From positions 1-22,129 of the IMG/VR virus record IMGVR_UViG_3300007276_000345: a DNA stretch of 22,129 bases. One strand, given 5' to 3'. The notes below the pieces were generated by a model, which was not told the DNA's origin, made no database searches, and saw only the letters and a program-made list of their open reading frames with translations. The translations under genes and the position numbers were made by a program. Below, piece by piece: positions 6,366-11,894 of this stretch. Numbering within the stretch: position 1 is the first letter of the stretch; each line of letters opens with the position of its first letter. This DNA comes from a virus.

Positions 6366-6667
6366 TGTATTGTCTCCTCGTTTAGCTCGAATAAATCTAA
6401 AATTTTATTCACATCTTCTGGGTCTGCGTTACTGTTCTTAAACCCAATACTCATAACCTCTTCGGATTCTATTATTACGCTTGCACTTCCAAACAGAATT
6501 TCTCGTTTTGTGTTTTCTATTTGTTGATTAATAATGTCGTTGGCAGTTGTTTGAACCTCTTCAAAGTCATTCAAATCTTTTACCCAACACATTACTTCAT
6601 ACTCGAAACTCTCAAAATTTTCTTTATCCTTCTCTGCAATCATTATGTTCATTTTAAATTGTGGCAT
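6362..6667 (-). CDS. hypothetical protein (101 aa)
   Basis: An acidic protein of unknown function with alternating strand-like and helical parts. It begins MPQFKMNIMIAEKDKENF, followed by FESFEYEVMCWVKDLNDF, and ends in DPEDVNKILDLFELNEE. No motif is recognised. ATG 6667 lies 7 bases downstream of the DUF6378-like stop. The ribosome binding site is weak, so it may depend on coupling to the gene before it. Confidence 0.65.
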   Translation of the reverse strand: MPQFKMNIMIAEKDKENFESFEYEVMCWVKDLNDFEEVQTTANDIINQQIENTKREILFGSASVIIESEEVMSIGFKNSNADPEDVNKILDLFELNEETIH

Positions 6668-6673
6668 CAGTCT

Positions 6674-6991
6674 TCATACGTTGCCGCCTTGGAACTTAAC
6701 GACAGGCTCTGGTTCTGTCTTATGTGCCGATAGCTCCCCAGCGCAGGCTGAATATCCTGCAAGATCCAGATAATTCTCTGCGTTTTTTGGGTTGGATTTT
6801 TGACGTGCTATTTTTAACAGGCACATCATAATTGCAACGTCAGACGGATGGACGTGACGATCTAAGTAAATGCCCCACAGTTCTCCAATAGTGGTGAGAT
6901 TATCCTCCATATCTCCATGCTCTGATGCTCGGTCAACATTTACCAATTGCTTGGCAGTATCTAAAATTTCTGTGCGTGTGTATTTAGTCAT
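6674..6991 (-). CDS. DUF6378-like phage protein (105 aa)
   Basis: The pattern ILDTAKQLV..DRASEHGD...NLTTIGELWGIYL.....PSDVAIMMCLLKIARQKSNP...NYLDLAGYSAC (residues about 9-84) is a common phage all-helical family that I remember as DUF6378. The usual features are the R..xxGD..NF.. start, KIAR in the middle and a D.AGY near the end. Its biochemical role is unknown. The fold resembles all-alpha NTP pyrophosphatases (MazG/dUTPase-like), but the acidic metal-binding clusters of those enzymes are not obvious here, so I do not call it one. GGGAG is 6 bases before ATG 6991, and the start overlaps the end of the helicase gene by 8 bases. Confidence 0.75.
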   Translation of the reverse strand: MTKYTRTEILDTAKQLVNVDRASEHGDMEDNLTTIGELWGIYLDRHVHPSDVAIMMCLLKIARQKSNPKNAENYLDLAGYSACAGELSAHKTEPEPVVKFQGGNV

Positions 6992-8672
6992 TTGCTTCTC
7001 CCTTTATTTTCTTTGCTTGTTTCATAATTAAATCGTCAATTGCTTCTCTGTTCCAGTAATAACTTAAACTGCAAGTGGCTTTGTACTTTGTCCAAGAGAA
7101 ATCCATCATGTTAATTTGTACGCCTTTACTCGCCAAATGTTGCTTTTGAATTTCTGACGCTGGCTGATTTAACCAACGCTTAGTTTTGTTTGCTGCACTG
7201 CTGTCCTCTATCTCACGAAGAAAATCGTCTCCAGCGGCCATTGCTTGTACCTTACTGCCAATGGAAACTAATCTAACTTTTTTATTCTTAGCTTTTACCA
7301 TAGCTATCCAGTATTCTCCAACCTGACCAACTAATGTAAATCCACTAAATCCTGTAGCCATCATTGCGTTTCCCTGACCAAATGGGTCAATCCACATAAA
7401 CGGAGACATCTTCATAAGATCATACTCAGTCATAACGAATGTGTCTAATTCTTCCTTAACCCTCTTGCGGAACTCATGTTCGCAAATTGGGCAGATACGA
7501 ATACTAGACGGAACTTCGCTTCCACAATCCGGGCATATTTTGGTAGGAGCTTCGCCAGCTTCTGACTTTTCCTTACCGTCTAGGTTAGCTGTTTCGTCTA
7601 ACCCACCATGCGTGATTATTGACGTACCAAAGTCCATAACAACGCAATCGGTCTTAATAATGTTTGGGTATAGCTCAGGGTCAAGAATGCGTAGTCCGCG
7701 CCCAATCATCTGAACCATTGTTCCCTTCTGGGAGCATGGCCTTGTTAGGATTATGCAAGACACAGGTGGCGCATCAAAACCTTCAGTTAGGACTGCCACG
7801 TTTACGATAACTTGCAGATCACCAAACTCAAGATCGTGAAGCATATCCGCACGCTCTATTTTGTCTGTCTCACCCGTCAGATAGTTAGCTCTAACGCCGC
7901 CCATAATAAAAGCTGCGCAAACGTGTTCTGCGTGCGCTACAGTAGAACAAAACACAACGGTCTTGCGATCCCCTGCCTTTTCCTTCCACTCAGTAACAAT
8001 GCGATCATTAATGACCTGACGATCCATGATGGCCGCGACTTCTTCCATGTCGTATTCTTTGCCGCGCTTTGTGACTTTATCGAGTTGTTCCCCTACGCCC
8101 AGATCAATGACGTAGCTTTTAGGACGTACTAAGAAGCCTTCGCGGATCAGAGTAGCCAAATCAATTTGATGTGCGCAGTTGTTGAAAATACCGCTTAGAC
8201 CTTTACCATCGCCTCTGTTTGGCGTTGCGGTAAATCCTACGATCTCAGCCTTGTCGTTGTCTTTCAGAACAGCGTTGATTACCTTTGTGTATGTAGGTGC
8301 CGCCGCATGGTGTCCTTCGTCAATCACAACCATATCGAACTTAGGGCGATCTCGTAGGTTCTTGTCACGCGACATGGTTTGAATCATTGAGAATACAGCT
8401 TCGCCATCCCAATGTTTAACTGTTCCGTTAACAATGCTGGTTGTGATGTACGGGTTTACTTTTTGAAACTTATCTTTGTTTTGAGCAACCAGTTCATCAC
8501 GATGCTGTATGATTAGAACACGCTTGCCTTCTTCGTGGCGTTTGCCAACTAAAGCAGAAAGCATGATTGTTTTGCCAGCGCCCGTAGGAGCTACGACTAA
8601 TGTGTTGCTGTGTTTGTCTAACGCATTACAGGCGTCAGATACAGCTACCTCTTGGTAGGGACGTAATAACAT
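6984..8672 (-). CDS. RadD-like superfamily 2 DEAH-type helicase with zinc ribbon
   Basis: All SF2 helicase motifs are visible in this 562-residue protein: RPYQ (Q-motif-like, 4-7), Walker A APTGAGKT (28-35), QHRDEL (56-61), DEGH (118-121), TATP (148-151), TEGFDAP (296-302) and QMIGRGLR (321-328). A zinc ribbon follows, with cysteines 380, 383, 394 and 397 (CPDC...CPIC). The helicase core plus following zinc ribbon is the arrangement of RadD (YejH), which helps recombination and branch processing. The last 150 residues are not recognised. ATG 8672 has only a weak AGG. An unusual structured RNA segment (8703-8769) lies in the leader between this gene and the SSB gene and may control it. Confidence 0.9.
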   Translation of the reverse strand: MLLRPYQEVAVSDACNALDKHSNTLVVAPTGAGKTIMLSALVGKRHEEGKRVLIIQHRDELVAQNKDKFQKVNPYITTSIVNGTVKHWDGEAVFSMIQTMSRDKNLRDRPKFDMVVIDEGHHAAAPTYTKVINAVLKDNDKAEIVGFTATPNRGDGKGLSGIFNNCAHQIDLATLIREGFLVRPKSYVIDLGVGEQLDKVTKRGKEYDMEEVAAIMDRQVINDRIVTEWKEKAGDRKTVVFCSTVAHAEHVCAAFIMGGVRANYLTGETDKIERADMLHDLEFGDLQVIVNVAVLTEGFDAPPVSCIILTRPCSQKGTMVQMIGRGLRILDPELYPNIIKTDCVVMDFGTSIITHGGLDETANLDGKEKSEAGEAPTKICPDCGSEVPSSIRICPICEHEFRKRVKEELDTFVMTEYDLMKMSPFMWIDPFGQGNAMMATGFSGFTLVGQVGEYWIAMVKAKNKKVRLVSIGSKVQAMAAGDDFLREIEDSSAANKTKRWLNQPASEIQKQHLASKGVQINMMDFSWTKYKATCSLSYYWNREAIDDLIMKQAKKIKGEAND

Positions 8673-8702
8673 AATAAAACCTATTTGCTAGAATAGTAAG
8701 TT

Positions 8703-8737
8703 GGGGGGTTCGCGGCCCAAGGCCCCCCTATCCTTGG
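8703..8737 (-). promoter_or_regulatory. predicted H-type RNA pseudoknot upstream of helicase gene
   Basis: Read on the minus strand the order is CCAAGG, ATA, GGGGGG, CCTTGG, GCCGCGAA, CCCCCC. CCAAGG (8737-8732) pairs with CCTTGG (8722-8717), and GGGGGG (8728-8723) pairs with CCCCCC (8708-8703). The two 6-bp stems interlock and stack with no bases between them. A 3-base loop crosses the deep groove and an 8-base loop the shallow groove, which are the proportions of classic H-type pseudoknots. It ends 30 bases before the helicase start codon. It was found by eye and has not been folded. Confidence 0.55.
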
Positions 8738-8769
8738 TCTAGCAGGCGCAGAATGGCCCTGCCGCTAGA
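8738..8769 (-). promoter_or_regulatory. hairpin directly after the SSB stop codon
   Basis: TCTAGC at 8738-8743 pairs with GCTAGA at 8764-8769. GGC (8745-8747) with GCC (8761-8763) extends the stem past a single bulged A. It begins at the base next to the stop codon of the SSB gene and abuts the pseudoknot, so the whole of 8703-8769 is structured. There is no U-tract, so it is not an intrinsic terminator. It may protect the 3' end of the SSB message or organise the pseudoknot. Confidence 0.55.
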
Positions 8770-9393
8770 TTATTGTTGCGCCCAAGAAGGTACTGCACCA
8801 GAGGCGGGTGGAGCCGCTTGTTGCTGTTGTCCTTGCTGCATCCCAGCCGCAGGAGTAGTCTGCGCTGGAATATTGCCTTGGGGCAAGAATTCTTTATTTT
8901 CAGGCGTTAGTGCGGCCATAAGCTGATTACTATCAGAATAACCGTTTGTGCCTTTCTTGATACCAATTTTCGCACAAATCTCCAATCCATTCAAGTCCAT
9001 CATACCAGAGATATTACGATTTTGTTGGGCTTGTGGAGTTACGTCAGTAGCGCTGATATTTCGTGCGCTCTCAACGATTGACTTCAAGGTGCGAAGACCA
9101 ATCTCTTTTGCAAGAGGCATACCGCTTGGCCCTTGCTTGTCTCCATCGACAAACACGCTGTGCCAGAATTTGCGGCGATCATAGCTACCACCAATGATTG
9201 TGAACTCAAGGTTCATCCACTTAGCAGATGTACTCATGGATTTCTTAAACCATTGGCCTTGACCAAACTCAGGAACTTCGATGTCCCCCTGTTGAACTAG
9301 AACAACCGCACGAACCACAGAACCTTTAGGGATTAGTGTGAACTCTTGGTTTGGTGCGCTATCGTCTTTCGGTACATTATTTAAATTAAGCAT
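8770..9393 (-). CDS. probable single-stranded DNA-binding protein
   Basis: The 207-residue protein has a beta-rich front (FTLIPKGSVVRAVVLVQ, WMNLEFTIIGGSYDRRKFWHSVF at about residues 18-82), as in phage SSBs of the DUF669-like type. The tail from about 170 is low-complexity and rich in Q, A, P and G. It ends in PSWAQQ, a short terminal segment like those with which SSBs recruit partners. It lies between the Sak4 ATPase and helicase genes, where phage SSBs usually sit. The assignment is from memory of family shape and context. AAGGAG precedes ATG 9393, which overlaps the upstream stop as TAATG. Confidence 0.7.
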   Translation of the reverse strand: MLNLNNVPKDDSAPNQEFTLIPKGSVVRAVVLVQQGDIEVPEFGQGQWFKKSMSTSAKWMNLEFTIIGGSYDRRKFWHSVFVDGDKQGPSGMPLAKEIGLRTLKSIVESARNISATDVTPQAQQNRNISGMMDLNGLEICAKIGIKKGTNGYSDSNQLMAALTPENKEFLPQGNIPAQTTPAAGMQQGQQQQAAPPASGAVPSWAQQ

Positions 9394-10256
9394 TATACTT
9401 CTCCTTCGCCAGAAGTTTGAGTTGTCGGATTAACAAAGACTAATTCTTTGTCAGTTTTATTTGAGCCACTGCTCATCTTATCAATTAACTTTCCTAAGTG
9501 TGGCTCTTCTAGTGTGTCTAGTCTGCCAGAACGGTCTTTAGCTGGATAGCCCCATTCGTTCAGAGGTTGACATACAAAGGCACGATACTGTCCGTGATCC
9601 CCTGTTAATACTGACATTGTGATTACCTCGTCAACAATTCCGGGCAATTCACGGCCAGTTTTACTACCCTCAATTTGAAGGGAGTATTGCTTGCGTCCGT
9701 ACTCGTCAGTAATCTCGTCAAGAATTCCAACAAAGATTACGTTCTTAGAACGGATGTGCTGAATGTGGGTTAGCCATGACATCATCTCACGACCATGCAA
9801 ACCATACGCCGCACGAGTGTCTAGCTTACCAGAGCGATCAGAACGAACCTCTGGCTGCTGTAAGCACCACTGGAAGCACAAACGGCCTGCCACGGTGATT
9901 GAGTCCACAAACAACGTATCGTACTTCTGCCATACGTCTGAGCTATCCCCATACATCTGCGCCACATAATTGTAATGTGATTCGCTGTATGGCTGATCTT
10001 CTGCCAACGATGGGTTTGCTCCACCTAAGAAGCAAGCAAGGTCACGACACTCTGCCCATGTACGAGGACGAACGACATCAATAGGATGTCCCTCAATAGC
10101 TGTATCCCCTGCTTCCAAGTCCATGAACAAAGTTGTTGATGGATTAAGAGTGCGAGCAAGTGTGGTTTTACCCACACCGCTTGCGCCACAGACTACGATC
10201 TTGTGGCCTTTCTTTTCAGCGATACGTTCATCTGCTGTTATAATTTGTAGTGCCAT
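9393..10256 (-). CDS. Sak4-like RecA-fold ATPase (recombinase)
   Basis: A 287-residue single-domain P-loop ATPase. Walker A is GASGVGKTT (24-32), LFMDLEAGD (43-51) follows it, and Walker B is LFVDS (115-119). The 'kivvcGasGvGKTTLA' start and overall size fit the AAA_24/Sak4 group, phage RecA/RAD51-core proteins that promote single-strand annealing with a partner SSB. The partner is probably the next gene, which overlaps this one by a single base. The last 25 residues are polar and likely disordered. The upstream gene ends one base before its start codon, so all three genes form one transcription unit from the 10.7 kb promoter. Confidence 0.85.
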   Translation of the reverse strand: MALQIITADERIAEKKGHKIVVCGASGVGKTTLARTLNPSTTLFMDLEAGDTAIEGHPIDVVRPRTWAECRDLACFLGGANPSLAEDQPYSESHYNYVAQMYGDSSDVWQKYDTLFVDSITVAGRLCFQWCLQQPEVRSDRSGKLDTRAAYGLHGREMMSWLTHIQHIRSKNVIFVGILDEITDEYGRKQYSLQIEGSKTGRELPGIVDEVITMSVLTGDHGQYRAFVCQPLNEWGYPAKDRSGRLDTLEEPHLGKLIDKMSSGSNKTDKELVFVNPTTQTSGEGEV

Positions 10257-10257
10257 T

Positions 10258-10656
10258 TTATGAATCCAATTCTACTTTGAAGCTACCAACTTCTGTGGTG
10301 CGGCAATCTTCTAACATCCGCTTTATTGCAGGAGGTGCGGCTGTGAACTTACGTTCCTCAACAGCAAAGGTAAGCTTGCCGTAATGCCTTGCGTCCTCCT
10401 CAGACAGTTTAGACAAAGCCTCACGAAGAAGCTCTTGGTCCCATGTTACTTTCTTGGAGACAACTGCTTTGATTATGTCGTTGCCATGAGAGATATTTAC
10501 GGTACCAAAGTCTTCACCATTATAGCCAAGTAACTCTTTGGCTTTTGGTAGATATGTAGATGAGAGCTTCTCTTCTACTTCTTTTAACTGATCCTTGAGA
10601 TCAGCCATAGATGCTTTTAGAACTTTTCTAACTTCAAATAAATCACGACTTTCCAT
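10258..10656 (-). CDS. conserved-looking phage protein of recombination block (132 aa)
   Basis: A mostly helical start (coiled-coil-like VRKVLKASMADLKDQLKEVEEKL, residues about 9-31) is followed by a strand-rich part containing VVSKKVTWDQELLREAL (about 65-81) and a lysine-, phenylalanine- and proline-containing end (EERKFTAAPPAIKRML). I have seen the KKVTWDQ...L pattern in small proteins beside Sak4-type genes in other phages, but no function is known to me. AAAGGA sits about 6 bases before ATG 10656. It is the first gene of the leftward early operon. Confidence 0.7.
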   Translation of the reverse strand: MESRDLFEVRKVLKASMADLKDQLKEVEEKLSSTYLPKAKELLGYNGEDFGTVNISHGNDIIKAVVSKKVTWDQELLREALSKLSEEDARHYGKLTFAVEERKFTAAPPAIKRMLEDCRTTEVGSFKVELDS

Positions 10657-10690
10657 GTCGTTTCCTTTCTGCTTGCTACTAGAGTCCCAC

Positions 10691-10720
10691 TTAAAAGCAT
10701 ACAGTGTGGGGTAGTGTCAA
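10691..10720 (-). promoter_or_regulatory. leftward early promoter (candidate)
   Basis: On the minus strand TTGACA is at 10720-10715. With an 18-base spacer a weak TTTTAA lies at 10696-10691. The -35 shares its first TT with one CCCACTT box, and the -10 region overlaps the inverted copy. It would transcribe the 132-residue protein, the Sak4 ATPase and the rest of the replication block. The poor -10 suggests that an activator is needed or that my -10 choice is wrong. Confidence 0.5.
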
Positions 10721-10725
10721 GTGGG

Positions 10726-10770
10726 TTTTTTTAAAAATATTTTTTTATTTAGATAATTTTTTTTATTTTA
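10726..10770. other. AT-rich tract between divergent promoters
   Basis: These 45 bases contain a single G/C pair, with T7, A5, T7 and T8 runs. The tract separates the two TTGACA promoters and is flanked by CCCACTT boxes. It could act as an UP element for the rightward promoter, which lies just after it, as a bent or easily melted segment, or as part of a replication origin. Confidence 0.7.
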
Positions 10771-10774
10771 GGTG

Positions 10775-10803
10775 TTGACATCCCACTTGGTATGGGATAT
10801 AGT
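10775..10803 (+). promoter_or_regulatory. rightward sigma70 promoter, near-consensus
   Basis: TTGACA at 10775-10780, a 17-base spacer and TATAGT at 10798-10803 make this the best bacterial promoter in the window. The spacer itself reads TCCCACTTGGTATGGGA, a CCCACTT box with an imperfect inverted half, placed where a bound repressor would block polymerase. It drives the 144-residue gene at 10830. Confidence 0.85.
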
Positions 10804-10829
10804 GGTATTAACAAGGAAAGGATTACTAA

Positions 10830-11264
10830 ATGAAAAGCGTTACATTCAAACTAACTAAAACTGAGTGGTCTATTCATGAGGATAGACTAACACTCGCAGA
10901 TCATTTTGTAGAGGTCTATGAGGGATTTGAAGAATTTATTTCCCACCCTGATCCAGCACTGGCAATCATGGAAACGACACAAAAAGCAATGAACGAAGTT
11001 TTTGAAGTAAATGAAAACGGATCATGCACAGTGACAATTAACTTGAATGACAAATGGCATATTGAGATGTTTCATGAAAGCATCGATGGAAGCACCTACC
11101 CACATCACATAAACGATGAATTAGACACTCATTGCTATCATGATGACCTAGAGGGCATTAAAAGGCAAAAGGCTTGTAGAGCGACCATACAACATATGAG
11201 GAATATTAATAAAAAGCTCGATGCCCTTGGGTGCAGAGAAATAACATCTAGGTGGCCGTTTTAA
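10830..11264 (+). CDS. hypothetical protein under strong promoter (144 aa)
   Basis: An unrecognised, acidic and histidine-rich protein. It begins MKSVTFKLTKTEWSIHEDRL, and the middle (CTVTINLNDKWHIEMFHES, about residues 66-84) looks strand-rich. A patch HHINDELDTHCYHDDLEG (about 92-109) holds several histidines, a cysteine and aspartates that could bind metal; that is only a suggestion. AAGGAAAGGA is 7-8 bases before the ATG. It is alone on its strand, has a near-consensus repressible promoter and lies opposite the early replication operon. This is the usual setting for an early host-takeover protein or a switch regulator, but no DNA-binding motif is visible. Confidence 0.75.
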   Translation: MKSVTFKLTKTEWSIHEDRLTLADHFVEVYEGFEEFISHPDPALAIMETTQKAMNEVFEVNENGSCTVTINLNDKWHIEMFHESIDGSTYPHHINDELDTHCYHDDLEGIKRQKACRATIQHMRNINKKLDALGCREITSRWPF

Positions 11265-11273
11265 CCAATCAAA

Positions 11274-11288
11274 GGGGGCCTAGCCCCC
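11274..11288. terminator. short GC-rich hairpin between convergent genes
   Basis: GGGGGC (11274-11279) and GCCCCC (11283-11288) form a 6-bp stem around a 3-base CTA loop that contains most of the stop codon of the DUF1064 gene. It is followed by CTTCTT rightward and by TTTG leftward, so the U-tract is poor on both sides. It may work as a weak two-way terminator between the genes that meet here. Confidence 0.5.
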
Positions 11289-11654
11289 CTTCTTCGACAA
11301 CAGAATATCAATCCCCAGACAAGCCTTCATCAACTTCTTCTTCAGCTTAAACTCAGGCGTCTCAACACCCTTGGCATCGTCAACAATATAATGCCACACG
11401 CCATCCTTGTCTTCCCTGTTATAACAGAAGTCAGCAACGTAAGCACATATCTTTTGATCGTTAACCATCAGGTTGAACCGGACTTGTAGCTCAAGGTCTG
11501 TGACTACCCCAGCGCGTTCGAGAGACTTGAGATATAAGTAACGCTGGCTCTCCCATTTAGAATCAAACTTAATTCCGTTAACGGTTGTTTTTTTATTTCC
11601 GTATTTGGGTCTTGACCCACGCCGCTTGGGATTATATACATTAGGGAAAGTCAT
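11280..11654 (-). CDS. DUF1064 endonuclease-like protein
   Basis: The 124-residue protein matches the phage DUF1064 family: KYGNKKTTVNGIKFDSKWES (17-36), then RYLYLKSLERAG, LELQVRF, and a late VADFCYN...VDDAKGVETPEFKLKKKL (about 73-109). The ordered Glu, Asp and DxK-type residues resemble a PD-(D/E)XK or VRR-NUC nuclease core, and the family is usually taken to be nuclease or Holliday-junction related. Activity is inferred, not shown. The start at 11654 has no good ribosome binding site. It lies on the minus strand between two plus-strand genes and could be read from a promoter within or beyond the ribbon-helix-helix gene. Its 5' end carries the candidate promoter of that divergent gene. Confidence 0.8.
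   Translation of the reverse strand: MTFPNVYNPKRRGSRPKYGNKKTTVNGIKFDSKWESQRYLYLKSLERAGVVTDLELQVRFNLMVNDQKICAYVADFCYNREDKDGVWHYIVDDAKGVETPEFKLKKKLMKACLGIDILLSKKGG
11612..11640 (+). promoter_or_regulatory. candidate promoter of the ribbon-helix-helix gene
   Basis: TTGACC at 11612-11617, a 17-base spacer and TATACA at 11635-11640 lie 33 bases before ATG 11673. It is placed inside the first codons of the divergent DUF1064 gene. No CCCACTT box is present. Confidence 0.55.
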
Positions 11655-11672
11655 TTATGGGAAGGAATCTCC

Positions 11673-11894
11673 ATGCCAAACCCCGGAAAATATAAGTCCG
11701 TAGGTGTTTCTATAGAAGCCTATGATAAGCTGATTGTTATAGCTGAACACGAAGATCGTGCTATTGGCCGTCAGCTTGCTCGTATGATAGATGAAACATA
11801 TGAGGACATTAAAGTTCGTGTCAAGCCCAAGCAAACATACATAACTCCCACCTCAGTTGGCATTGGTGGCCTGACATCTGTCTTAGAAGACTAG
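11673..11894 (+). CDS. ribbon-helix-helix DNA-binding protein (Arc/CopG type)
   Basis: A 73-residue protein whose residues about 7-45 fit the ribbon-helix-helix fold: a short strand YKSVGVSIE, helix AYDKLIVIAEHED, a turn, and helix AIGRQLARMIDETYE. Such proteins bind DNA as dimers through the strand and commonly act as small phage or plasmid repressors. The tail (residues 50-73) is not recognised. AAGGA lies about 6-8 bases before the ATG. It is the nearest DNA-binding gene to the CCCACTT boxes and so the best candidate for their repressor, by position only. Its stop codon overlaps that of the convergent 962-residue gene in a CTAG palindrome (11891-11894). Confidence 0.75.
   Translation: MPNPGKYKSVGVSIEAYDKLIVIAEHEDRAIGRQLARMIDETYEDIKVRVKPKQTYITPTSVGIGGLTSVLED

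Larger units (their letters stand above)
10685..10788. repeat. CCCACTT boxes (putative operators) in divergent promoter region
   Basis: There are three copies: TCCCACTT at 10685-10692, its reverse form AAGTGGG at 10719-10725, and TCCCACTT at 10781-10788. A fourth, also TCCCACTT, is at 3138-3145. Each lies within or touching a promoter that has a perfect TTGACA. The first two form an inverted pair 26 bases apart around the leftward promoter. The third begins directly after the rightward -35 and has a partial mirror TGGGA (10793-10797) within the same spacer. I saw no further copies in coding regions, but that scan was by eye. Confidence 0.65.

Noticed and set aside
6674-6991. MazG or dUTPase-type pyrophosphatase
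   Set aside because: Helical character is similar, but the ordered acidic metal-binding clusters of those enzymes cannot be seen. The DUF6378-like pattern fits better.
8673-8769. preQ1-type riboswitch
   Set aside because: The pseudoknot shape is similar, but the loop sequences and the A-rich tail of known preQ1 classes are absent, and the downstream gene is a helicase, not a queuosine gene.
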